Origin: Rhodanobacter sp. MP7CTX1
Lineage (GTDB): Bacteria; Pseudomonadota; Gammaproteobacteria; Xanthomonadales; Rhodanobacteraceae
Direction of reading: 5' to 3'
Assembly: GCF_014205795.1 (NCBI RefSeq)
Contig: NZ_JACHCN010000002.1
Location: forward strand, 124,001 to 188,000
Length of the DNA stretch: 64,000 nt
A model generated the notes under the pieces. It saw only the letters and a program-made list of their open reading frames with translations, was not told where the DNA came from and did not search any database. The position numbers and the translations under genes are program-made. Below, piece by piece: positions 19,701 through 26,154 of the stretch (position 1 is its first letter; each line of letters opens with the position of its first letter).

Positions 19701-20528
19701 GTCAATGTGGACAAGATGACAGGCGGCGACGTTGGAAAAGCCTCGCCCGATGTGGTGGTAGTCGATCGTCCGCAGCCGGTCGCGGGTAGATCCATTCTCC
19801 CGATAACCGCATCGGTGAAGGTCGATCTCGGCTCACATACCCATCTCGTCGGCAAGGGTTTGGATGGCTATCTCACGGGCGTACTCACGGTCGACGAAAG
19901 ACCGGGCCGTTACACGACCGGTCAGGGGCAGGTCAGCGTGGCCGGCACTTACAAAGCCTATGGCAACGATTTGAACATCGAACAGGGTCAACTCCTGTTC
20001 GCCAGCACCCCTATCGAAAACCCGGGCCTGAGCATTCGCGCCGAACGTAAACTCAATCCCAACGCCACCGTCGACGATGGCCAGCGTGTCGGCCTGCAGA
20101 TTACGGGTACCGCCGAGCGCCCTGTGCTGAATGTCTTCTCCAATCCCCCGATGGAACAATCCGACGCATTGGCTTACCTGGTCACCGGCAAGCCACTTTC
20201 ACAGGCAAAAGGTGGCGAGGGCAATATGGTCGGTGCCGCCGCGCAGGCATTGGGCTCGGCAGCTGGCAACCGGCTGGCGAAAAGTATCGGCACGAAAATC
20301 GGCATGGACGATGTAGGCGTTGCCAGCAGCGATGCGCTGGGCGGCAACTCCGCATTCACAGTCGGTAAATATCTCTCGCCACGGCTTTACCTGAGCTATG
20401 GCGTCGGCTTGTTCCAGTCCGGTCAGGTAGTCACCCTGCGCTATCGATTTACCAAGCGCTGGAACTTTGAGGCAGAGAATGCCACCGACTTCAGCCGCGC
20501 CAGCCTGAATTACCGATACGAGAAATAA
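16746..20528 (+). CDS. tamB: Translocation and assembly module subunit TamB
   Basis: 1,260 residues, as expected for TamB. A single N-terminal inner-membrane anchor (WLGAAIVVVLVLLAASIYWLL) is followed by a very long, repetitive beta-rich periplasmic part and the conserved C-terminal TamB domain (DUF490). The C-terminus ends with LYLSYGVGLF, VVTLRYRFTKRW and a terminal beta-strand SLNYRYEK. TamB bridges the periplasm to TamA and belongs to the AsmA/TamB group implicated in lipid transfer. The ATG at 16746 has a GAGGGAGC ribosome binding site that overlaps the tamA stop region, consistent with translational coupling. Confidence 0.95.
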   Translation: MTTTPETVSRPRYRWLRWLGAAIVVVLVLLAASIYWLLCSASGLRFALARAEGLTHGALQIRQAQGRLIGPLEVAGLHYDDGQGTVVNISRAQLDLSPWALLHKQLHVLRLDVERADVALPKPSPEETSNSGFSLKPPIALVLDQVHVGPTTITQDGQMLFASTRLDLAGHWTDVGVAVNRLALDAAEGHVSLDGQIGIGKDYRGKGHAAATWKIGDNVYAGTLAVQSDGRLANIELTLAQPVVAHLYLDMDQRNDFAWTGKLDVSPFNPAPLIGASALENVALDVHGSGDRRSGALNGSIDLNAYHLLLQPLQARFDDDLKTLTLQQLSVASPQIKGSVNASGTIQLDARPISADLGIAWKDLELPADLVGQELDSHGNLTVKGSAKQYHAEGDVDIGPPRKLAKLALNLDGTPQQILLHTLKLQQPQGDLDASGTLILQPQLAWQFQAVTHQFDPGQLLFGWQGSLNTDFSTKGILASSGPDVTLELRKLEGQWLRRAVHGNGQLHLSPNRVVDGTLNLASGGSSVQLKAKPGDSNNADVTLAIATLNDFLPETQGALSGKFNIRGKLPRLAVDGTLQGQSIVWQSQKIGELHLQASIPDISAPGGKLDLVATGVDVDGLVFRDVHLNGSGNAAQHHLSLTLQGQPLSADLALNGSLKGSAWNGTLSTLTLDVQGLPRWHLQQPSRLSWNNGVANLSELCLTAGEPLLCVSGLRDKAGSLNANYRLHAVPLALVMSAVATSDLPLRADGILEGNGKLQRSATGSLNGNASITSSSGSVTYLDQPDQPMLTYGNLALTADLSPLSQRMAVHANLNGSGRLDGQLGINGAQQLLDGQINLHLDSLAFVELLTPRVAKVKGQLDGNFRLGGTLVQPAVTGQAGVENFAAEVPDLGLKLAQGRLIIGASGAQQLRITGNVQSGKGSLAINGIADLNKGAQSTLTLKGQNFTVVDIPAAKVVASPDILIRRDAQAINATGSVLLDSADVNVDKMTGGDVGKASPDVVVVDRPQPVAGRSILPITASVKVDLGSHTHLVGKGLDGYLTGVLTVDERPGRYTTGQGQVSVAGTYKAYGNDLNIEQGQLLFASTPIENPGLSIRAERKLNPNATVDDGQRVGLQITGTAERPVLNVFSNPPMEQSDALAYLVTGKPLSQAKGGEGNMVGAAAQALGSAAGNRLAKSIGTKIGMDDVGVASSDALGGNSAFTVGKYLSPRLYLSYGVGLFQSGQVVTLRYRFTKRWNFEAENATDFSRASLNYRYEK

Positions 20529-20768
20529 GCTCTCCTGTCCCGTTGAATCACGACGCGGAGCTCAAGCCGGTACTGACGTCACAGGCATGTGAATACTCGT
20601 CGGCATCGACAGCCGCCATTCAACTTGCGTCGCCATACTGCGTGAAAACTGAATTCGATCGGAGGGATTGGATCGGTTATCTCATCGTCACTCGAGTCGA
20701 ACTGCAGTGTGATCCCAAAATCATCGCAGGCCATGGCTCGAATGCTCAACAGCAGGGAGATTGTTCCG

Positions 20769-22691
20769 ATGTACAGCAAGTCATGGATACGAAAGGCGAC
20801 CGGCGCGCTGTTCTGCGCCAGTGCGGTAGCTTTGGTCGGCTGCAACAATAGCCAGCCACCGGCATCCGGAACACCAGCCACTTCGGCAACGGCCCCCATG
20901 CCGGCATCCAGCGCGCCCGCACCCGCCGGCTCCGCTGCGCAGGCAGCTGCACCCTACACGCCGCCCACAGCAGATCAGCTCTATCAACTGGTAGCACCGA
21001 TCGCCCTGTTCCCGGACAACCTGGTGGCGCAGGTGCTGGCCGGCGCGACCTATCCCGACCAGATCACCGCCGCAGACAGCCTTCTCGCGCAGAGTCCCAA
21101 TCTGAAAGGCGTGCCGTTGCAGACCGCGATTGCGCCGCAGCCATGGGATCCCAGCGTGAAGGGACTCACCGCGTTTCCCTCGGTACTGAGTCAGATGGCA
21201 CAAAATATCCAATGGACGACCTCGCTCGGCGAGGCGTACGTCAACGACCCCACCGATGTGATGAATGCCATCCAGGTGATGCGCCAGCGCGCGGCCAAGC
21301 ACGGCAATCTGCGCGACTCGGCGCAGCAACGTGTCGTGACCCAGCCGGTGACCGCCGTGGACACCACGGCCTACACCGACAATGGTGACAATGGTGAGCC
21401 TCCCGTCTACAACGGCCCCAGTGTCGTGCAGGAACCGGATCAGGCGATCCAGATCATGCCCGCAGATCCGGATACCGTTTACGTGCCCAGCTACAACCCG
21501 CAAACCGTCTACGGCGAGGAGGTTCCGGTCTATCCCGGTTACGCCTATGTGCAGCCGGCCGGCTATTCCACCGGCGACCTGATTGCGGTGGGCGCCGTCA
21601 CTTTCGGAGCAGCCATTCTGGTGGGCAGCCTGTTCAATCACCATGACCACTACAACAACGGCCCGGCCTATGGCTGGAACAACTGGGGCATGCACTGGGG
21701 CCCTGGACACGGTAACGGCGGCGGATGGCAGCGACCGGCCGTGGTGTACAACAACTCGACCTACGTGTCGCGTTCAACCACCGTGGTCAATCGTTACACC
21801 ACCAACAACTACAACAACCGCACGGTCAACAACAACATCGTGCGCAACCCGGCTGTCGCGAACCGCAACAACTTCAACAACCCCGGCAATCCAGGTAACC
21901 CTGGCAACCGCAACTTCAACAATCCCGGCAACGCCGCCGCCAACCGTGCTGTGGTCAATACACCCCAGGCCATGCGGAGCCGGCCGGGTGAGGCGCCTGC
22001 GTCGCGGCCGATGAGCGTGCCGACTTTCGGCACACCGGTACGCGGCGCTGAGCCAGTGCGCAATGGGCAGGCCGGTGCCAGGCCAGGGCGTCCAGCTCCG
22101 ACGCAAGGAGCGGCGCAGCCGACCGTGCCGACCCGAGGTGCAGAGCTGCCGCGCAGCGGTTCAGCAGCGGGGACTACCCGCGACCAGGTACGGACGCCGG
22201 GGCAGGCGAATCCATCCACTGGCCGCCGCCCAACAGCTCAGTCGCCAGTGACTCCGCAGCCCACGAACCGGGCCGCACAACAAGGTATGACGCGACCGTC
22301 CGCACCCAACAACTTCAACAGGCCACAACCGGAGCGGACGCCACCAGCGTCAAGGCCCGCTGCCCAGACGCAGGAGACGCCACGGCCGGCGGCCACGCGT
22401 CCGCAACCTGCGCAACGCCCACAAGCGACACAAGAGCGTCCACAACCGGCTCAGCAGCGGCCGCAGCCTGTGCAGCAGCGGCCACAGCCCGAGCAGCAGC
22501 GACCCCAGCCTGTGCAGCAACGTCCACAGCCTGAGCAGCAACGGCCGCAGCCTGCGCAGCAGCGACCCCAGCCCGCGCAACCTCGTCCGCAAGCTGAGCA
22601 ACGCCCGCAGCCTGCAGCACAACAGCGCCCGGAGCCGGCACGCGCACCGGCAAGACCGGAGAAGAAAAACGACAAGGACAACGGGCACTGA
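20769..22691 (+). CDS. DUF3300 lipoprotein with repetitive Pro/Gln/Arg tail
   Basis: 640 residues. The signal peptide ends in a lipobox (ALVGC), so it is probably a lipoprotein. A DUF3300 domain (about residues 70-270: LYQLVAPIALFPDNLVAQVL, then TYPDQITAAD) is followed by an aromatic YNPQTVYGE segment, a hydrophobic stretch, and Asn/Gly-rich then Pro/Gln/Arg-rich low-complexity sequence. The last 90 residues are a QQRPQP heptad-type repeat. DUF3300 proteins have no firmly established function that I know of. The ATG at 20769 follows AGGGAGA. It is isolated, with about 240 bases of unremarkable sequence upstream, and ends before a strong terminator. Confidence 0.85.
   Translation: MYSKSWIRKATGALFCASAVALVGCNNSQPPASGTPATSATAPMPASSAPAPAGSAAQAAAPYTPPTADQLYQLVAPIALFPDNLVAQVLAGATYPDQITAADSLLAQSPNLKGVPLQTAIAPQPWDPSVKGLTAFPSVLSQMAQNIQWTTSLGEAYVNDPTDVMNAIQVMRQRAAKHGNLRDSAQQRVVTQPVTAVDTTAYTDNGDNGEPPVYNGPSVVQEPDQAIQIMPADPDTVYVPSYNPQTVYGEEVPVYPGYAYVQPAGYSTGDLIAVGAVTFGAAILVGSLFNHHDHYNNGPAYGWNNWGMHWGPGHGNGGGWQRPAVVYNNSTYVSRSTTVVNRYTTNNYNNRTVNNNIVRNPAVANRNNFNNPGNPGNPGNRNFNNPGNAAANRAVVNTPQAMRSRPGEAPASRPMSVPTFGTPVRGAEPVRNGQAGARPGRPAPTQGAAQPTVPTRGAELPRSGSAAGTTRDQVRTPGQANPSTGRRPTAQSPVTPQPTNRAAQQGMTRPSAPNNFNRPQPERTPPASRPAAQTQETPRPAATRPQPAQRPQATQERPQPAQQRPQPVQQRPQPEQQRPQPVQQRPQPEQQRPQPAQQRPQPAQPRPQAEQRPQPAAQQRPEPARAPARPEKKNDKDNGH
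22434..22630 (+). repeat. 21-bp coding tandem repeat (QQRPQPx)
   Basis: About eight imperfect 21-base units encode QQRPQP plus a variable residue (V, E or A) in the tail of the DUF3300 protein. Units vary at third positions, so this is an older repeat that could still change length by slippage. Confidence 0.8.
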
Positions 22692-22765
22692 GGCAATGAT
22701 CTTCACCGCGGGCTCTGCGGCTTCATGCAGGCCCAGAACGCCATCGGCGAACTGATCCTATGTAG

Positions 22766-22803
22766 AGAAAGGGCCGCACCCTCCCGGGTGCGGCCCTTTC
22801 TTT
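22766..22803. terminator. Bidirectional Rho-independent terminator
   Basis: A perfect stem AAAGGGCCGCACC / GGTGCGGCCCTTT with a short loop and T-rich flank on both strands. It separates the DUF3300 gene (plus) from murD2 (minus), which converge here. Confidence 0.9.
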
Positions 22804-22937
22804 GGCACGTATCGCCTGATGCAGGTTTGAGACGTTGGGCTTGGGACATTCGAACGACGCCACAGCATGGCGACGATTCGAAAGCACTTACCTCAACGTC
22901 TCCACGAGCCTGGGTAATGCCGAGGCTGGCGATTGGC

Positions 22938-24332
22938 TCAGGCGATTCCCAACCCCTCGATCCCGGTGATCGCCTGCCCGTCAAAGCCAGCCAGCTCGGC
23001 AAAGTGCCGGCCGCGCTCGGCGTAGTCGCGGAACTGGTCGAAGCTGGGCGCGCCCGGTGACAGCAGTACGCAGCCGCCCTGCGGGGTAAGTCTGCGGGCG
23101 AGTGCGACGGCGGCATCGAGCCCGTCGACCAGGGCGATCTCGCTAGCCACTTCCACCTCCTGCAACGCAGCGGCGATGCGTGGACCGTTGGCACCGCTGC
23201 AGACGATCGCCCACGGTGGATGTTCCGCCACGGCCTCGACGAAATCGGACCAGTCCAGCCCGCGATCGTGACCGCCGACCAGCACCGTCACCTGGCGCCC
23301 CGGCAGACTTTCCAGCGCAGCCAGCGTGGCCTGCGGCATGGTGCTGATCGAATCGTTGATCCACTGGCGTCCGTCATGTTCACCAAGAGACTGCAACCGA
23401 TGCGGCAGCGGGCGGAAACTTGCCAGCGCAGGCGCAGCCGCCAGCGCGTCCATCCCTACAGCGGCCAGTGCAGCCAGTGCGGCGCAGGCGTTGAGTGCGT
23501 TGTGCAGACCCGGCGCAGCGAGTTGCTCGATCGGAAACACCTCGCGCGTACCGCGCTTGATGAACCCGTCGGCCACATGCCAGCCTGCCGGCTGGCCAAA
23601 TGGCAGGCGGTGCGGATGATCCTCGGTGTGCTCAAGCAAGGCCGGCTGTAGTGCATTGACCAGCAGCTGTTGTGCGACCTGGGCCAGTTTCAATTTGTCG
23701 CTGACATAGCGCTCGCGCGAGCCGTGCCAGTCCAGGTGCTCCTCATACAGGCTGGTGATCACGCCGAGTTCCAGCGAGCCAGCCTCGCTGGTCTGAAAGC
23801 TGGACAGCTCGATCACCCAAAGTTCGGCCGACTGATCCAGCAGTTCCAACAGCGGCAGGCCGATATTGCCGGCAAGCGCGGTACGCACACCCAACGCGCG
23901 CGCCAAATGAGCGATCAACGCGCTGGTGGTGCTCTTGCCCTTGGTGCCGGTGACGGCGATTACCTGGGCCTGCGTGCCGCTGCCGAGCCCGTGCTCACCG
24001 AACCACAGCGCGGTACCCGAAGTGAAGCGCGTGCCCTGCTTCGCCGCCGCCATCAGCGCCGGCTTGTACGCCGAGATGCCAGGCGACTTGATGACGACAT
24101 CGAATGCAGTCAGTGCGGCTACATCGGGCTCTTCACCACGCACGTCGAGCGTGGCATCGAACGCATGCGCGGCTGCCGTCTCGGCGGCGCTGCAGAACAG
24201 CGTCAACGACTGTTGCGGCAATCGCTGGCGCAACGCCGTGATGGCGGCCCGGCCTTCGCGGCCGAATCCCCAGATCGCAACACGCTGGCCAGCCAGCGTG
24301 GCAATATGCGGCGATGAGGCCGAGGCATGCAT
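22938..24332 (-). CDS. murD2: UDP-MurNAc-L-Ala:L-glutamate ligase (MurD2)
   Basis: 464-residue Mur ligase with an N-terminal nucleotide-sugar domain (VAIWGFGREGRAA), the ATP loop VTGTKGKST, the central IELSSFQ segment and a C-terminal domain with DSISTMPQATLAAL and GGHDRG. Classical MurD adds D-Glu. In Xanthomonas the paralogue next to murL adds L-Glu, which MurL then epimerises. Because murL lies directly upstream with the stop and start sharing one base (TGATG), I infer the L-Glu specificity; sequence alone cannot prove it. The ATG at 24332 (MHASASSPHI) fits the family N-terminus; longer versions would run back through murL. Confidence 0.87.
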   Translation of the reverse strand: MHASASSPHIATLAGQRVAIWGFGREGRAAITALRQRLPQQSLTLFCSAAETAAAHAFDATLDVRGEEPDVAALTAFDVVIKSPGISAYKPALMAAAKQGTRFTSGTALWFGEHGLGSGTQAQVIAVTGTKGKSTTSALIAHLARALGVRTALAGNIGLPLLELLDQSAELWVIELSSFQTSEAGSLELGVITSLYEEHLDWHGSRERYVSDKLKLAQVAQQLLVNALQPALLEHTEDHPHRLPFGQPAGWHVADGFIKRGTREVFPIEQLAAPGLHNALNACAALAALAAVGMDALAAAPALASFRPLPHRLQSLGEHDGRQWINDSISTMPQATLAALESLPGRQVTVLVGGHDRGLDWSDFVEAVAEHPPWAIVCSGANGPRIAAALQEVEVASEIALVDGLDAAVALARRLTPQGGCVLLSPGAPSFDQFRDYAERGRHFAELAGFDGQAITGIEGLGIA

Positions 24333-25681
24333 CAGCCGATCGCTGCCAATGCGGGCTGCAAGCGTGTCGGAATGCGATGCTCGCTGGATGGTGTCAGCCA
24401 CGGTTCGAGTGCCAGTTGCGCAGCATCGAGCTGCGGCAGGATCTCGCTGCGGAAACGCGAGACCAGCGCATCTTCCTGCCACTCCGACCGCTGGCTCAGC
24501 GTGTACATGGCAGCGCGTGCTTCGGCGCCCTCGCCCACGCATTCGAACGGCTTGTGGTCCTGGTATTCCAGCAACGCATCGAAACCGCCCGCCTGCGTCT
24601 CGTCGTCCAGCAAGTTGCGACCGAAAATTGCCAGCAACCGGGGCTTGGGCAAGAACGGCGCCAGCGCGAGAAACACGAAATGGCATTTTGGACACTGCCC
24701 GCACCAGCGATCGGCCGGTTTCGGACCAAGCAACTTGAAGTTGCGGTTGCAGCTGGAGAAGGTATCGAAGTACGGAGTGAGCTTCGCGAAAGCGCGGGTG
24801 ATCGCCAGCTCCGAGTACGGGCGCAACAGCGAGCAATAATCGAGATCGGCTGCCACGTGACCGTGCAACCAGTCACCGAGCATCGCTTCGAACGCGTAGC
24901 CCTTGCTCCACTGATGGTTCACTTGCTGGCCTTCGTACTCCAGCGTGGCAGCCGACGCAGAACGCTCGTTGGCGAACGCGATGGAATCGTAGCCATACAG
25001 GATTGCCGCCACGGCGAGGATTGCCGAATTGACGGCGGTTACCGGGATATGGCCGTTCCACGCACCCAGCCGGTTCAATTCGAACAGGCCGGGCGCCAGT
25101 TCGCGCTGGATATTCAGCGTGGGCAACCCAGTGCGTCCGGCACACGCAGCGATCAGCGGCGAGTTGCCGACCCATACTGCCGTCGCCTCACCGCCAATCG
25201 ACTTGATTGCCTCGACCGCGACCAGCGAATCCTTGCCACCGCCGATCGGCACCAGCGTACGTTGGGGCAAACCAAGTACCGGTGCCACCGGCTGTGTTGC
25301 AGCACCACGGGGGAACGCGATATGTCCTCGCAGGTCCAGCCCGTTGCGATAGGCGAACTCGGCCAGTCCATGCAGGTACAGCGCATCGAGCAGATCGGCA
25401 GTGCTGTCGTCCAGCGGCCCATCGGCCACGTCGATCTTCGGTGGCACGCCAGCCTTGTAGTAGCTGACGCCGGCGATCAGGTGCAGCAGGCGCAAAGCTG
25501 CATCGAACGCCGCTACGCGCGTGGCCGGAACAGCCGGCGCATGTGGGAAGCGAATTCGCTCGATCAGTTCCTCACCGCCATCAAACGCATACACCAGCTC
25601 GGCCACACCGTCGGCGTAGCTTGTGCGCAAAAATCGGAATACTTGGGTCAGGCGTGGTTGGATCACTTCATTCACTCTCAT
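24332..25681 (-). CDS. murL: UDP-MurNAc-L-Ala-L-Glu epimerase MurL
   Basis: 449 residues. MurL inverts the terminal L-Glu of UDP-MurNAc-L-Ala-L-Glu to D-Glu in an ATP- and Mg-dependent reaction, replacing the need for glutamate racemase in the pathway described from Xanthomonas. The sequence shows a PP-loop-like nucleotide site (VPIGGGKDSLVA, about residues 145-156), the FANERSAS and VNHQWSKGYAFE segments, and a Cys cluster CGQCPKC near residue 330. It is translationally coupled to murD2. The ATG at 25681 lies 14 bases after the stop of the DUF559 gene, with a family-B repeat just upstream inside that gene. Confidence 0.88.
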   Translation of the reverse strand: MRVNEVIQPRLTQVFRFLRTSYADGVAELVYAFDGGEELIERIRFPHAPAVPATRVAAFDAALRLLHLIAGVSYYKAGVPPKIDVADGPLDDSTADLLDALYLHGLAEFAYRNGLDLRGHIAFPRGAATQPVAPVLGLPQRTLVPIGGGKDSLVAVEAIKSIGGEATAVWVGNSPLIAACAGRTGLPTLNIQRELAPGLFELNRLGAWNGHIPVTAVNSAILAVAAILYGYDSIAFANERSASAATLEYEGQQVNHQWSKGYAFEAMLGDWLHGHVAADLDYCSLLRPYSELAITRAFAKLTPYFDTFSSCNRNFKLLGPKPADRWCGQCPKCHFVFLALAPFLPKPRLLAIFGRNLLDDETQAGGFDALLEYQDHKPFECVGEGAEARAAMYTLSQRSEWQEDALVSRFRSEILPQLDAAQLALEPWLTPSSEHRIPTRLQPALAAIG

Positions 25682-25695
25682 CAGTCACCGCGCAT

Positions 25696-26073
25696 TTACC
25701 CCCTCTCCCCCGCGGGGAGAGGGCTGGGGTGAGGGGTGCTTGCCAAGGCCTCCATCACCACCTCAAGCACACTTTCGCTATTTACCAGTACGTCATTGTC
25801 CCAGAAACGCAGGACACGGTAGCCCATGGCTTGCCACTGATGCGTGGGTCGCTCGTCGTACTCGACCTGCTCCGCATGCTGACCACCATCCAGCTCCACG
25901 ATCAGCAGCGCCTCCGTGCAGACGAAATCAACGATGTATCGATCGATCTCATGCTGGCGGCGGAATTTAAACCCTGACAATTGACGATTGCGCAAATGGC
26001 GCCACAGCGCTTGCTCCGCATCCGTCATGGTTTGGCGCAGTCCACGCGCCCGATCTACGTTGAGACGTTTCAT
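25696..26073 (-). CDS. DUF559 endonuclease-like protein
   Basis: 125 residues of the DUF559 family, related to Vsr/PD-(D/E)xK nucleases. Landmarks are LRQTMTDAEQALWRHLRNRQ, FRRQHEIDRYIVDFVC with the Asp of the core, and IVELDGGQH giving the ExD pair. The role of the family is not established. The last residues (PHPSPLPAGERG) are translated from a family-B palindromic repeat, so the natural C-terminus was probably replaced or extended by the repeat. A matching inverted repeat lies just upstream of the start. The ATG at 26073 begins MKRLNVDRAR. It lies between lysAC and murL on the same strand. Confidence 0.85.
   Translation of the reverse strand: MKRLNVDRARGLRQTMTDAEQALWRHLRNRQLSGFKFRRQHEIDRYIVDFVCTEALLIVELDGGQHAEQVEYDERPTHQWQAMGYRVLRFWDNDVLVNSESVLEVVMEALASTPHPSPLPAGERG
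25699..25736 (+). repeat. Family-B palindromic repeat, left copy flanking the DUF559 gene
   Basis: CCCTCTCCCCCGCGGGGAGAGGG followed by CTGGGGTGAGGGG. It forms the last 12 or so codons of the DUF559 gene. Its inverted partner lies at 26112-26146. Confidence 0.85.
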
Positions 26074-26111
26074 CCGTGAACGTCCTTGATTATGGGTTAC
26101 CGCAAGAGTGG

Positions 26112-26146
26112 CCCCTCACCTCAATCCTCTCCCCGATGGGGAGAGG
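26112..26146 (-). repeat. Family-B palindromic repeat, right copy flanking the DUF559 gene
   Basis: CCCCTCACCTCAATCCTCTCC followed by a hairpin CCTCTCCCC/GGGGAGAGG. It is the reverse complement of the copy at 25699-25736. It sits between the lysAC stop and the DUF559 start. Confidence 0.85.
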
Positions 26147-26154
26147 AAGAAGAG

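Noticed and set aside
22434-22630. Regular repeats resembling a CRISPR array
   Set aside because: Units are 21 bases with no unique spacers and encode a continuous protein tail.
24333-24836. A 168-residue N-terminal extension of MurD2
   Set aside because: It overlaps murL out of frame and has no Mur-ligase similarity; the coupled ATG at 24332 fits the family.
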